Shown here piece after piece: positions 27,256 to 37,251 of a DNA stretch of 64,000 bases; the first letter of the stretch is position 1, and the number at the start of each line of letters is the position of its first letter. Source of the stretch: JAHQVI01 sp963727575. Its GTDB lineage: Bacteria > Pseudomonadota > Alphaproteobacteria > Rhizobiales > Rhodomicrobiaceae. The notes below the pieces were generated by a model. The model was given only the letters and a program-made list of their open reading frames with translations. It ran no database searches and was not told the origin of the DNA. The stretch spans positions 124,001 through 188,000 of the forward strand of contig CAVSIA010000012.1 of assembly GCA_963727575.1 (NCBI GenBank), written 5' to 3'. A program made the translations under genes and the position numbers.

Positions 27256-29637
27256 ATGCAGGACTACGATTGGGAGGGGAGTGCCCGCAAGCGCGGGCTG
27301 TCGTTCAGCCTGGGCTCGGAGCGCATCGGACTGATCGCGCTACGCTATCGCTGGGCGACGCTGATCGCCGTCATCGCGATTTCCACACTGGCAGCCTTCG
27401 GTGTCGACCGCATCCAGGTCGACGATTCGCTCTCGGAGCTGTTTCGCGCCGACACGCCGGAATTCAAGCAGTTCGAGACCTTCACCCGCCGCTTCCCGTC
27501 CAGCGAATATGACATTCTGGTCGTCGTCGAAGGGCCGACGCTGCTTGAGCGCGGCTCGATTCGGGCGCTGCGCGACGCGGTCATCGAGCTGCAATTCGTG
27601 CCCGGCATGCGCGGCCTGATCTCCATGTTCTCCGCGCGCGCCTCCCCGCAGCCCGGCATGTTGCCGCCGCCGCTATTCCCCTCCACCCTGCCCGAGGGCG
27701 AGGCCTACACCCAGCTCATCACCGACGTCCGCTCCAACCGCATCCTCGACGGCAAGCTGCTGTCCAACGATGGGCAGCTCACGCTGATCGTCGTCGCTCT
27801 CGATCCCGCCATTGCCCAGAGCGGCGACCTCAAGCAGAGCATCAACGACATCCGCGACACCGTCGTCACCCAGCTCGATGGCACCGGGCTGGCCGTGCAG
27901 CTCGCCGGCGCGCCGGTCATGCAGCAGGAGATCCGCGACGCGGTGCAGCGCGACCGCATCATCTATAATGGCCTCGGCTTTCTGATCGGCGTCCTCGTTG
28001 CGCTGGTCTTCTTTCGCCACATCTCCTTCATGGCGATCGCCGTCATTCCGCCGGCCGTCGCCATCCTCTGGTCGCTCGGCACGCTCGGCTGGGCCGGTTT
28101 CAAGTTCAACCTGTTCCTCAACGTCATCTCGCCGCTCACCATGGTCATGGCCTTCTCCGACGCCATGCAGATGACCTTCGCGCTGCGCGAACGCGTGCTC
28201 GCCGGGGACGGCCGCCTGCAAGCGATCCGCTATGCGCTGCTCGTGGTCGGTCCCGCCTGCTTCCTGAGCAGCGCCACAACGGCATTCTCGTTCATCGCCC
28301 TGACGTTTGCCGACTCCGCCTCGATCCGGCTGTTCGGCCAGGCCGGGGCGATCTGCATGGGCGTCGCCTTCCTCGCGGTGATCCTGGTGCTGCCGCTGGT
28401 CGCGATGATCGTCATCGACCGCGAAACGCGGATCGCGGCCCGGCTGGCGGAACAAGACGGGCCGATGCGCGTATTGCGGCGCTTCTGCGCCCGGGTCGCC
28501 GCGGGCGTGACGCGCCGGGCGCTCACCTATGCCACGCTGGGGCTTTGTCTCGTCGCCGGTTTCGGTGTCGCCCACATCACGCTTGAGCCCCGCTACCGGC
28601 TCGCCGATCAGGTGCCGGACCGCGAGCAGGCGGTGCAGGCGGCGAACCGGCTCGACACCAAGCTGACCGGCGCCAATCCGGTCGACGTGATGATCGAGCT
28701 GCCGACCGGCACAACCCTTTACGAGCCCGAGCCGCTCGCCGTCGTCGCCGCCGTGCATAAGGTCGTGGAGCAGCAGGCGGGGCTCGGCAATGTCTGGTCG
28801 GTCGAGACGCTGGTGCGCTGGCTGGCCGAGACCGGGCAGAACGACATCATGACCCTGGTGCAATATGTCAGCCTGCTGCCGCAGCATCTGACCCGCCGGT
28901 TCGTGACCGCAGAGCAGGACGCCGCCGTCGTCACCGGCCGCATCCCGGACATCGACGCCAACGACCTGCTGCCCACCGTCGACCGGCTCGACAAGGCGCT
29001 GCAACCGATCCGCGACGCCAATCCGGCCTACCGGATCTCGGTCAGCGGGCTTTCGGTGATCGCCGCACGCAACAGCGCCGCGATGATCGAGAAGATCAAC
29101 CACATGCTGACCGCGGAGATGGTGATCGTGTCGGCGCTGATCGGTCTTGCCTTCCGCTCGCTGCTGGTCGGCGCGGTGAGCCTGCTGCCCGGCCTGTTCC
29201 CGGTCGTCACCGCTGGCGCATCGCTCGCCCTGACCGGCGAGGGCCTGCAATTCGCCAGCATCATCGCGCTCACGGTCGCCTTCGGCCTCGGCCTCAACGC
29301 CACCGTGCATTACCTCAACCGGCTGCGGCTCGAAGAAGGCCCCGGTCACGATCCGGTCCAGGCGGCGGCGCGGGCGGCCGAGCTGATCGGCCCGGCGCTG
29401 ATCCTGACCAGCATCGTGCTCGCCTGCGGGCTGGCGGTGACGGTGTTCTCCGATCTGCCTTCGCTGCGACTCTTTGGCCGGCTGAGCGCGACGACGCTGA
29501 TCGCCGCCATGATCGGCGGCCTCTTGCTGCTGCCCGCCTGCATGCTGCTGGTGAAGCGCGCCGAACGCGCCGCCAGGCGCAAATTCCGGCGCGGATCCCG
29601 GGATGAGGTGCTCGACACGCCCCCTGCCGCAACTTGA
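27256..29637 (+). CDS. MMPL/RND-superfamily exporter
   Basis: Large inner-membrane transporter of 793 residues with the RND arrangement repeated twice: a first helix (ATLIAVIAISTLAAFGVDRI), a large periplasmic loop (residues about 55-235), five helices (from IIYNGLGFLIGVLVALVFF), then a second copy beginning TYATLGLCLVAGFGVA with its own loop and helices ending TTLIAAMIGGLLLLPACMLLV. MMPL-type proteins of this size export lipids or hopanoids, but no partner gene is seen that would define cargo. The start is uncertain: an ATG at 27256 is used; a TTG at 27223 is possible. Confidence 0.82.
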   Translation: MQDYDWEGSARKRGLSFSLGSERIGLIALRYRWATLIAVIAISTLAAFGVDRIQVDDSLSELFRADTPEFKQFETFTRRFPSSEYDILVVVEGPTLLERGSIRALRDAVIELQFVPGMRGLISMFSARASPQPGMLPPPLFPSTLPEGEAYTQLITDVRSNRILDGKLLSNDGQLTLIVVALDPAIAQSGDLKQSINDIRDTVVTQLDGTGLAVQLAGAPVMQQEIRDAVQRDRIIYNGLGFLIGVLVALVFFRHISFMAIAVIPPAVAILWSLGTLGWAGFKFNLFLNVISPLTMVMAFSDAMQMTFALRERVLAGDGRLQAIRYALLVVGPACFLSSATTAFSFIALTFADSASIRLFGQAGAICMGVAFLAVILVLPLVAMIVIDRETRIAARLAEQDGPMRVLRRFCARVAAGVTRRALTYATLGLCLVAGFGVAHITLEPRYRLADQVPDREQAVQAANRLDTKLTGANPVDVMIELPTGTTLYEPEPLAVVAAVHKVVEQQAGLGNVWSVETLVRWLAETGQNDIMTLVQYVSLLPQHLTRRFVTAEQDAAVVTGRIPDIDANDLLPTVDRLDKALQPIRDANPAYRISVSGLSVIAARNSAAMIEKINHMLTAEMVIVSALIGLAFRSLLVGAVSLLPGLFPVVTAGASLALTGEGLQFASIIALTVAFGLGLNATVHYLNRLRLEEGPGHDPVQAAARAAELIGPALILTSIVLACGLAVTVFSDLPSLRLFGRLSATTLIAAMIGGLLLLPACMLLVKRAERAARRKFRRGSRDEVLDTPPAAT

Positions 29638-29707
29638 CGTTTACACCGCGCGCAGCTAAGGCGATGCCTGATGGTCATTGACGACGAGCGGATCGAGTAG
29701 GAACGGC

Positions 29708-30253
29708 ATGTCCCAAGCGCACGAAAATGCCGGTGAAACCGGCCTTGGCGGCCTGCGATTCTGGGGCCGCTACAATGTCCTGGGTCTCGCGATCGCCGTC
29801 CTCGCACTTGCCGCCGACCAGCTTCACAAATACTGGATGATCGAGATCTACCGCATCGGCGAGCGCGGCCGCGTCGAGATTACCTCATTCTTCGATCTGG
29901 TCATGGCGTGGAACCCCGGCATCTCCTACGGCCTGTTGCCTCAGGACAGCGCCGCGGGCCGGCTTCTGCTGGTGGGCTTCTCCATTCTGGCGGTAGCGGC
30001 GCTTTTCCTGTGGATGAGCAATGCCGCGTCCCGGCCGGTGGCGGTCTCGATCGGACTGATCGTCGGCGGCGCGCTGGGCAACCTGATCGACCGCCTTTTG
30101 CATGGCGCAGTGGCCGATTTCTTCTCGTTTCACTATGCCGGGTTTTACTGGTACATCTTCAATATCGCCGATGTGGCGATCACGGTGGGGGTTATCGGCC
30201 TGATCGTTGGCTGGCGGATACCGGGTCTTACAAAAGTCTCAAAAGGCGTATAG
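29708..30253 (+). CDS. lspA: Lipoprotein signal peptidase LspA
   Basis: Inner-membrane aspartyl protease that removes the signal peptide from prolipoproteins. Four membrane segments are visible, with LAADQLHKYWMIE, MAWNPGISYGLLP, the first catalytic Asp in GGALGNLIDRLLHGAVADFFSFH and the second in NIADVAITVGVI. 181 residues, intact. The ATG at 29708 follows TAGGAACGGC. A lipoprotein gene lies directly downstream. Confidence 0.9.
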   Translation: MSQAHENAGETGLGGLRFWGRYNVLGLAIAVLALAADQLHKYWMIEIYRIGERGRVEITSFFDLVMAWNPGISYGLLPQDSAAGRLLLVGFSILAVAALFLWMSNAASRPVAVSIGLIVGGALGNLIDRLLHGAVADFFSFHYAGFYWYIFNIADVAITVGVIGLIVGWRIPGLTKVSKGV

Positions 30254-30286
30254 TCACGGCTTAATCGCGATTTGGGGGAAAATCGA

Positions 30287-30739
30287 ATGGCACTCATCGA
30301 CGGGGCGCGGCGCGCAATCGGCATTGCTGCCTTCCTGGGAGCTGCGTTGAGCCTTGGCGGATGCAACAGCGTCGATCTCGACGTCGACGCTCCGATCCTG
30401 GAAGCCGCAGGCATCAGCCTCACCTCCAAGAAAAAGGACGATGAGGATCTGCCGGAGCGGCCCGGAATCGTCATTCCGCCCTCGACCGAGAAGCTTCCCG
30501 AACCCGGCACGCACACCGCCGCCGCAGGTCCGCAGGCCTGGCCCGCCGATCCTGACAGGATCAAAAAGCAGAAGGCGGAAGAAGCGGCTGCCGCGCGGGA
30601 GAAATATTGCGCCGAAGGCGACTGGAGCGAAAAGGCGAACATCTCCGAATTCGACAAGAATATCGGTAAGGAAGCCCGTTGCCCGTCCAAGCTCGGCGAA
30701 GTGATCAGCAAGCAGGTCGGCGGCGCGAAGCAGCAGTAG
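30287..30739 (+). CDS. Predicted lipoprotein downstream of lspA
   Basis: A 150-residue protein with a signal peptide ending in a lipobox (ALSLGGC, Cys near residue 25), then an acidic/proline-rich linker and a charged C-terminal part with two further Cys (KYCAEGDW and EARCPSKLGEV). No membrane helix follows the lipidation site. Similar small lipoproteins follow lspA in related genomes. Spacing to lspA is 33 bases and a terminator follows, so both form one unit. Function unknown. Confidence 0.75.
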   Translation: MALIDGARRAIGIAAFLGAALSLGGCNSVDLDVDAPILEAAGISLTSKKKDDEDLPERPGIVIPPSTEKLPEPGTHTAAAGPQAWPADPDRIKKQKAEEAAAAREKYCAEGDWSEKANISEFDKNIGKEARCPSKLGEVISKQVGGAKQQ

Positions 30740-30765
30740 ATCTTCTGCGATTCCCCATCGGAACG

Positions 30766-30799
30766 GCGCCGGTCGACCAGACCGGCGCTTTCGTTTTGT
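30766..30799 (+). terminator. Rho-independent terminator after the lspA-lipoprotein unit
   Basis: A perfect nine-base-pair stem, GCGCCGGTC (30766-30774) and GACCGGCGC (30780-30788) with a five-base loop, is followed by TTTCGTTTTG. Confidence 0.88.
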
Positions 30800-30899
30800 G
30801 TACGCATTTGCGCAGGCGCCCTGTCCAAATTGTAACTTGCCGCCCGTTCAGCCCCTACGATACAGCTAGGGCAGCTCTTTTCATGGTAAGCTGCACCTC

Positions 30900-32306
30900 A
30901 TGATCGTATCGAAACGTATCTTTCCCGCTCTGCTGGTATCCTTTATGGCTCTGACTGCGCCTCACTCGGCGAGTATCGCCGCGCCTTCCGACATCACCCA
31001 CACCACTTTGCCCAACGGCATGGAAGTCGTCGTCATTCCTGACCACCGGGCGCCGGTCGCGAGCCATATCGTCTGGTACAAGGTCGGTTCGGCCGATGAG
31101 CCCGTCGGCAAATCCGGGATAGCGCACTTCCTCGAACATCTTATGTTCAAGGGGACCGAGAAGATCGCACCCGGCGAGTTCTCCAAGATCGTCGCCCGCA
31201 ATGGCGGCGAGGACAACGCCTTCACCACCCAGGACGTCACCGCCTATTTCCAGCGCGTTGCGACGGACCGGCTGCCGCTGGTCATGGAGATGGAAGCCGA
31301 CCGGATGCGCAACCTGAAGCTCGGCGAGCAGGACGTCGTCAATGAGCGCAAGGTCATTCTCGAGGAACGCCGCAGCCGCGTCGATAACGACCCCAGCAGC
31401 ATCCTCTCCGAGCAGATGAGTGCGGTCCTCTATCTGGCCCATCCCTACCGCATCCCGATCATCGGCTGGGCGCATGAGATCCGCGCGCTGACCCGCGAGG
31501 AGGCGCTGCATTTCTATCGCCGGTTTTATGCGCCGAACAACGCCATTCTGGTTGTCGCCGGCGATGTCGAGCCGGATCAGGTGATCAAGATGGCCGAGGA
31601 CACCTACGGCAAGCTCAAGCCCTCCGACGACCTGCCGCCGCGCATCCGCGTCCAGGAACCGCCGCCGGTGGCACCACGCCGCGTGATCCTGAAGGACGAG
31701 CGCGTCGCCAAGGACACGCTGTCGCGCCAATATCTGGCCCCGAGCTACCGCACCGCCGAGGCAAAGGAAGCGGACGCTCTGGAGCTGCTGTGCTCGATCA
31801 TGGGCTCGACCTCGACGGGGCGGCTCTATAAGGCCCTCGTCATCGAGCAGAAGCTGGCATCCTCGGCCGGCGCCTATTACTCCGGCGAATATCTCGATTA
31901 CGGGCGCATGGGCGTCTACGCCGTCGCGGCAGGCGACACACAGCTGGAAAAGATCGAGACGGCGATGAATGCCGTCATCGAGGACATCCGCAAGAACGGC
32001 GTCACCCAGGCCGAGCTCGATCGCGCCCGGAACTCCAAAGTCGCCCAGCTCATCTATGACGAGGACAGCCAGTTCAACCTGGCGCGAACCTATGGATGGG
32101 CGCTCGCCACCGGCCAGTCGCTCGACGACATCAAGAACCGCGCCGAGCACCTGGAAGCGGTTCAACTCGCTGACCTTCAGGCCGCGGCGAAGAAGTATTT
32201 CGCCATCGACCGCTCCGTGACCGGCGAATTGCGCGCAGCCAACAAGGCAATGGCCGCCGCGGGTGCGCCGCAATCCATCCCCGGCCTTTCCGGCACGATC
32301 CACTAG
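30900..32306 (+). CDS. M16 family zinc metallopeptidase (catalytic member of a pair)
   Basis: Periplasmic metallopeptidase of 468 residues. A signal peptide covers about residues 1-27 (ending SIAA). The inverted zinc motif HxxEH is intact: His76, Glu79, His80 in HFLEHLMFKG, with the third ligand in NERKVILEERR. GGEDNAFTTQDVTAYF matches the active-site loop, and the second M16 domain follows (LDYGRMGVYAVAAGDTQ). It is the first gene of a pair, ten bases before an M16 homologue that lacks the zinc motif; together they probably form a heterodimer of processing-peptidase type. Confidence 0.9.
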   Translation: MIVSKRIFPALLVSFMALTAPHSASIAAPSDITHTTLPNGMEVVVIPDHRAPVASHIVWYKVGSADEPVGKSGIAHFLEHLMFKGTEKIAPGEFSKIVARNGGEDNAFTTQDVTAYFQRVATDRLPLVMEMEADRMRNLKLGEQDVVNERKVILEERRSRVDNDPSSILSEQMSAVLYLAHPYRIPIIGWAHEIRALTREEALHFYRRFYAPNNAILVVAGDVEPDQVIKMAEDTYGKLKPSDDLPPRIRVQEPPPVAPRRVILKDERVAKDTLSRQYLAPSYRTAEAKEADALELLCSIMGSTSTGRLYKALVIEQKLASSAGAYYSGEYLDYGRMGVYAVAAGDTQLEKIETAMNAVIEDIRKNGVTQAELDRARNSKVAQLIYDEDSQFNLARTYGWALATGQSLDDIKNRAEHLEAVQLADLQAAAKKYFAIDRSVTGELRAANKAMAAAGAPQSIPGLSGTIH

Positions 32307-32315
32307 GACAAGAAT

Positions 32316-33707
32316 ATGCTTTGGCGTCACATCGTCGATTTTCGCCGCAATGCGCGCGCATCCCTCGCGCTGGTTGCGAGTTCCGTTCTCCTTTTCAGTT
32401 TCACCGTTTCAGCGAACGCAATGAAAATTCAAAAAGTGGTCAGCCCCAAGGGCGTCACCGCCTGGCTTGTCGAGGACCACACCCTGCCGCTCATGGCGAT
32501 GCAGTTCGGCTTCCGCGGCGGCAGTGCCCAGGATCCGGAGGGGAAGGACGGGCTCGCCTATTTCGTCAGCGGCATGATGGATGAAGGCGCCGGCGACATT
32601 CCGAGCGAGGCCTTCCAGGAGCGCCTGCAGGATCTCGCCATCGAGATGTCTTTCGACGCCTCGCGCGACATGACCACCGGCGGCATGAAGACGCTGACCA
32701 AGAACCGCGACGAGGCCTTCCGGCTGCTGAAGCTGGCGCTGACGGCGCCACGGATGGATACCGATGCCGTCGAGCGCGTCCGCGAGCAGATTTTTTCCAT
32801 CATCAAGATGGATTCCGAAGACCCCGACAATGTCGCCTCCAACGCCTGGTTCAACCAGGTGTTCACCGGGCACCCTTACGGTTCGCGCACCAAGGGACAG
32901 CTCGAGACCGTCCGCGCCATCACCAATGACGACCTGAAATCCTACGTCAAACGCAATTTCGCCCGCGACAATCTCTATGTCGCGGTGGTCGGCGATATCA
33001 GCGCCGCGGATCTGGCGACAGGTCTCGACAAGGTCTTCGCCGACCTGCCGGAAAAGGCTGAGCTGCGCACCGTTCCCGAAGTGACCTGGAACATGGATCC
33101 GCGCGAAATCCTGATCCCGATGGCAACACCGCAGACGGTCGTCAATTTCGGCTTCCCCGGTCCCAAGCGCGACGACAAGGATTTCATCCCTGCCTATATC
33201 CTCAACTACATCGTCGGCGGCGGCGGGTTCGCCTCGAAGCTGATGGAGGAGGTTCGCGAGAAACGCGGGCTTGCCTATTCCGTGTACACCTATCTCTATC
33301 CGCTCGATCATGCCGGCATTGCGCTGGGCGGCGTCGCCACGGAAAACGAGCGCGTCGGCGAATCCATCAAGGTGATCAAGGAAGTGCTGGCGCGCATCGC
33401 GCAGGACGGACCGACAGCGGAAGAGCTTGAAAATGCCAAGCAATATCTGACCGGCTCCTATGCGCTGCGCTTCAGCTCCAGCTCCAAGATCGCCAACATT
33501 CTGTTGTGGACGCAGGCCGAGGATCTCGGCATCGACTACATCGACAAGCGCAACAGCCTGATCGAGGCGGTCACGCTCGACGACGTCAAGCGCGTGGCGA
33601 AGTTCATGAAACCGGACGAGTTGGTGATGACCATCGTCGGCCAGCCATCGGGCATGAAACCGGCCGAGAACAAGCCGCCCGTCACGGCAGCGCCGCCGCG
33701 CGGCTGA
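32316..33707 (+). CDS. M16 family protein, non-catalytic homologue
   Basis: A 463-residue homologue of the preceding peptidase with a probable signal peptide (LALVASSVLLFSFTVSANA). The position of HxxEH is occupied by LAYFVSGMMDEGAGD, so no zinc is bound. The glycine-rich and substrate-positioning elements are kept: LNYIVGGGGFASKLMEEVREKRGLAY, whose R..Y pair helps the catalytic partner. The tail is proline-rich. It pairs with the upstream zinc peptidase as in mitochondrial processing peptidase alpha/beta; the periplasmic substrate is unknown. Confidence 0.88.
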   Translation: MLWRHIVDFRRNARASLALVASSVLLFSFTVSANAMKIQKVVSPKGVTAWLVEDHTLPLMAMQFGFRGGSAQDPEGKDGLAYFVSGMMDEGAGDIPSEAFQERLQDLAIEMSFDASRDMTTGGMKTLTKNRDEAFRLLKLALTAPRMDTDAVERVREQIFSIIKMDSEDPDNVASNAWFNQVFTGHPYGSRTKGQLETVRAITNDDLKSYVKRNFARDNLYVAVVGDISAADLATGLDKVFADLPEKAELRTVPEVTWNMDPREILIPMATPQTVVNFGFPGPKRDDKDFIPAYILNYIVGGGGFASKLMEEVREKRGLAYSVYTYLYPLDHAGIALGGVATENERVGESIKVIKEVLARIAQDGPTAEELENAKQYLTGSYALRFSSSSKIANILLWTQAEDLGIDYIDKRNSLIEAVTLDDVKRVAKFMKPDELVMTIVGQPSGMKPAENKPPVTAAPPRG

Positions 33708-33721
33708 GCACAGCCCGCTCC

Positions 33722-35062
33722 ATGACCCTCGGCCATTCCATCGCCGGCTGTCTTGCTGAGGCGATCGGCCCTTCGGGGCTGACGGTCGACGCGCTGGGGC
33801 GATGGCTGAAACGGCTGGAGCCCCGCCTTGAGCGCCTGAAACTGGAGGTGGCCGACCGCAGCCTTCCCTTCGTCGACGTCCTTTACGACGAGGCCGATAT
33901 CGCCGAGACGCGCGCCGCCTATGACCGTCTGGTCGAAGGCGCGAATATGGTGGTGATCTTCGGCACCGGCGGGTCCAGCCTCGGCGGGCAAGCCCTCGCG
34001 CAACTCGGCGGCTGGTTCATCCCAGGCGACGATCGCACCGGCAAATTCGGCCGTCCGCGGCTGCGCTTCTACGACAATCTCGACGCGGTCTCGATGTCGA
34101 AAGGCTTCGACATCCTCAATCTGGAGCGGACCCGCTTCGTCGCGATCTCCAAATCGGGCGAAACCGCGGAAACGCTCAGCCAGACGCTGACCGCGCTCGA
34201 CCGTGTCCGCAGCGCCGGCCATGAGGCCGCCATCCCGCGCATGTTCCTCGGCCTGACCGAGCCCGAAACGCCCCACGCGGCGAATGGCTTGCGCAGCCTG
34301 TGCACGGCGCTCGGGATCCCGAGCTTGCCGCACCGGGCCGACATCGGCGGCCGCTTCTCGGTGTTTTCCAATGTCTGCATGATCCCCGCTTTTGCCCGCG
34401 GGCTCGATTTCGCAGCGTTCCGGGCCGGCGGCCGCGCGGCGGCCGAGGCCATCCACGGCGCAGCGGCCCCCGCCGAATTCGCCCCGGCGGTCGGCGCGGC
34501 GCTTTCCATTGCCTATGCGCGGGAACGCGGCACGAAAGTCAGCGTGTTGATGCCCTACGCCGACCGTCTCTCCCGCTTCTCGCATTGGTATGTGCAGCTC
34601 TGGGCGGAAAGCCTCGGCAAGAACGACGCCGAAGGCACGACGCCGGTCGCCGCCCTCGGCCCGGTCGATCAGCACAGCCAGCTCCAGCTCTATCTCGGCG
34701 GCGCGCGGCATCATTTGACGACGATCATCCGCGCGGGCACGCCCTCCGCCGACGACACCGCACCGCTGCCGGCCGACCTTGCTGATCTTGCTGGCGCCCC
34801 CTACCTCGCCGGACGCACGGTCGGCGAGCTGGTCCACGCCGAAACCCTCGCCGTTGCCGACGCTTTCGCCGCGCATAAGCGGCCCTTGAGGATAATCGAG
34901 TTCGAGCGGCTTGACGAATGGACCCTCGGCTGGATGATGATGCACTTCATGCTTGAGACGATTCTCGCCGCGGACCTGCTGGGCGTCGATGCTTTCGATC
35001 AACCGGCAGTGGAACTCGGCAAGCGTCTCACAAGGGACCACCTGACGCGGATGGCGAAATAG
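33722..35062 (+). CDS. pgi: Glucose-6-phosphate isomerase
   Basis: Interconverts glucose-6-phosphate and fructose-6-phosphate. The two SIS-like sugar-isomerase motifs are visible: VVIFGTGGSSLGGQAL near residue 80, SKSGETAETLSQT near residue 144, and FSNVCMIPAFARG with DIGGRFSVF; DQHSQLQLYLGG provides the late active-site loop. 446 residues, the shorter form of the family. An upstream open frame exists, but the ATG at 33722 (MTLGHSIAG) lies 15 bases after the M16 stop and gives the family-typical N-terminus. Confidence 0.88.
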   Translation: MTLGHSIAGCLAEAIGPSGLTVDALGRWLKRLEPRLERLKLEVADRSLPFVDVLYDEADIAETRAAYDRLVEGANMVVIFGTGGSSLGGQALAQLGGWFIPGDDRTGKFGRPRLRFYDNLDAVSMSKGFDILNLERTRFVAISKSGETAETLSQTLTALDRVRSAGHEAAIPRMFLGLTEPETPHAANGLRSLCTALGIPSLPHRADIGGRFSVFSNVCMIPAFARGLDFAAFRAGGRAAAEAIHGAAAPAEFAPAVGAALSIAYARERGTKVSVLMPYADRLSRFSHWYVQLWAESLGKNDAEGTTPVAALGPVDQHSQLQLYLGGARHHLTTIIRAGTPSADDTAPLPADLADLAGAPYLAGRTVGELVHAETLAVADAFAAHKRPLRIIEFERLDEWTLGWMMMHFMLETILAADLLGVDAFDQPAVELGKRLTRDHLTRMAK

Positions 35063-35142
35063 GCTCCGGCGCTTTTTTGCCCACGACACGCGAAGGCGGT
35101 GCTGATCTTCGCGGCGCGCGGGGGCATTTGGGGGTTGAAGCC

Positions 35143-36954
35143 ATGCCGATACGCCAGCTTCCTCCGCAGCTGATCAATCGGATCGCGGCGGGCGAAGTCA
35201 TCGAACGGCCGGCCAACGCCGTCAAGGAGCTGGTCGAAAACGCCATCGACGCCGGGGCCACGACCATCGAGATCGTCACGGCGAACGGCGGCCTGGGCCT
35301 GATCCGGGTCACCGACGACGGCTCCGGCATGGGTCCCGACGATCTCGCCCTCTCGATCGAGCGGCATGCGACCTCCAAGCTCGCCGGCGAAGACCTGCTG
35401 CGCATCGCAACGCTCGGTTTCCGCGGCGAAGCCCTGCCCTCGATCGGATCGGTCGCCAAGCTGCGCATCGCATCCCGGCCGCGCGGCAGCGCCGAGGGCC
35501 TCGAAATCGAGGTCGACGCCGGACGCCGGGACGGCCCCCGCCCCGCCGCGCTGAACGCGGGAACCTGCGTCGAAGTCCGCGACCTGTTCTACGCGACGCC
35601 CGCACGCCTCAAATTCATGAAATCCGAGCCGGCCGAGAATTCCGCCATCGCCCAGCTCGTCAAGCGCGTCGCCCTCGCCTTCCCGCAGATCTCGTTCGCG
35701 CTGGCGAATGGGGAGCGCGCCAGCTTCAACTTCCCGGCGGTGATGGCGGGCGACGAGGAAGCGCTGCGTCTGCGGCTGGCCAAGGTCATGGGCAAGGAGT
35801 TCGCCGCCGACGCCGTGCCGATCGCCACGGAGCGCGACGGCATCGGGCTCACCGGATTTGCCGGCTTGCCGACGCTCCACCGGCCGACGCAGCAGATGCA
35901 ATATCTGTTCGTCAACGGCCGTCCGGTTAAAGACCGGCTGCTGCTCGCCGCCGTGCGCGCCGCCTATGGGGATTTCGTCCCGCGCGGACGCCATCCGATG
36001 GTGGTGCTGTTCCTTGCGCTGCCCTCCGAGGAGGTGGACGTCAACGTTCACCCGGCCAAGGCGGAGGTACGCTTCCGCGACAGCGGGCTGGTGCGCGGCG
36101 TGATCGTCAGCGCCATACGGCGCGGGCTCGAAGCGGCCGGCGTGCGAACGACCGCTGCCTTGTCGGGAGCAGTTACCGGCGCCGATCATCACGCAGCGGC
36201 GGCGGGCGCCGCGCCTGCGCGCCCGAGCTGGGCGTCCTGGGCACCGGCTCAGCGTCCATCAACCATGGCGGCGAACGGCTTTGCCGAAGACTGGCAGATG
36301 CCGCTCGGCGGGGTGGACGCGGTCAGCGCCAACATGGCCGCCGCCACGGCGCCCGCCCCCGCCGAGACGCTGGACCGCCCGCTCGGCGCAGCCAGGGCGC
36401 AGCTCCACGAGACCTATATCGTCGCCGAGACCCGCGACTCCGTCGTCATCGTCGACCAACACGCCGCCCATGAGCGCCTGGTCTATGAAAAGCTGAAAGC
36501 CGCGCTCGCCGACGGCGGCATCGAGGGCCAGATGCTGCTGATCCCCGAGGTCGTCGAACTCGACGTCGATGTCGCAGCCCTGCTCGCCAGCCGCGCCGAT
36601 GAGCTTGCGCCGCTGGGCCTGGCGATCGAAGCGTTCGGCGACGGCGCGGTGCTGGTCCGCGAGGTCCCAGCCCTGCTGGCCGGGGCCGACATCAAGGCGC
36701 TGGTCCGCGACCTCGCCGAGGAAATCGAGACGATCGGCACGTCATCCGCGCTCGAGAACCGGCTGCACGAGATCTGCTCCCGGATCGCCTGCCATGGCAG
36801 CGTCCGCGCCGGCCGCACGCTAAGGCCGGAGGAGATGAACGCGCTATTGCGCGAGATGGAAGAAACGCCCGCAGCAAGCCAGTGCAATCACGGTCGCCCC
36901 ACCTTTGTCGAGTTGAAGCTCGCCGACATCGAAAAGCTGTTCGCGCGCCGCTGA
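35143..36954 (+). CDS. mutL: DNA mismatch repair protein MutL
   Basis: GHKL ATPase of mismatch repair, 603 residues. Motifs: MPIRQLPPQLINRIAAGEVI, VKELVENAIDAGA, DDGSGM, FRGEALPSIGSV in the ATPase part; YLFVNGRPVKDR and VDVNVHPAKAEVRFRD in the transducer; a proline/alanine linker (about 345-420); then a C-terminal endonuclease-type motif DQHAAHERLVYE at about residue 438, matching DQHA(X)2E(X)4E, with CNHGRPTFVEL near the end. This indicates a MutL that nicks DNA itself, consistent with a bacterium without MutH. Confidence 0.93.
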   Translation: MPIRQLPPQLINRIAAGEVIERPANAVKELVENAIDAGATTIEIVTANGGLGLIRVTDDGSGMGPDDLALSIERHATSKLAGEDLLRIATLGFRGEALPSIGSVAKLRIASRPRGSAEGLEIEVDAGRRDGPRPAALNAGTCVEVRDLFYATPARLKFMKSEPAENSAIAQLVKRVALAFPQISFALANGERASFNFPAVMAGDEEALRLRLAKVMGKEFAADAVPIATERDGIGLTGFAGLPTLHRPTQQMQYLFVNGRPVKDRLLLAAVRAAYGDFVPRGRHPMVVLFLALPSEEVDVNVHPAKAEVRFRDSGLVRGVIVSAIRRGLEAAGVRTTAALSGAVTGADHHAAAAGAAPARPSWASWAPAQRPSTMAANGFAEDWQMPLGGVDAVSANMAAATAPAPAETLDRPLGAARAQLHETYIVAETRDSVVIVDQHAAHERLVYEKLKAALADGGIEGQMLLIPEVVELDVDVAALLASRADELAPLGLAIEAFGDGAVLVREVPALLAGADIKALVRDLAEEIETIGTSSALENRLHEICSRIACHGSVRAGRTLRPEEMNALLREMEETPAASQCNHGRPTFVELKLADIEKLFARR

Positions 36955-37251
36955 GCGACGACGGCTCGGCAAGACGAGCCTTGCCCCGGCGACCGCGACA
37001 TCATCGCGGCGGACACCGGCGCGGGCCCGGCTTGATCAATACCGGCGCAACATATGGCAAGGTGAGGATCGGCGGGAAATGCGCGTCAGGCGCCGGGCCG
37101 ATGCGGGCCGCATCACCGCTGCGATCGCCATATGGGCACGGACCGGATCGATCCGTTGGCAGAGCGATGGCGGAACAATGATGGAAGCCCGCGAGCAGAT
37201 CGGGAACGCAGCAGGTAACCGGACGGTTCGTTTAAAAGCGATCCTGCCGCC
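36955..37251. other. Intergenic region after mutL, no gene seen
   Basis: About 300 bases with normal GC. A short stem GGCTCG / CGAGCC (36963-36980) follows mutL and could help termination, but no clear U-tract follows. Short open frames on both strands lack ribosome sites and family features. Confidence 0.5.

Noticed and set aside
27673..29349. A 558-codon open frame antisense to the MMPL exporter
   Set aside because: The plus strand encodes a well-formed RND-type transporter; the antisense protein is low-complexity and His/Gly/Asp-rich.
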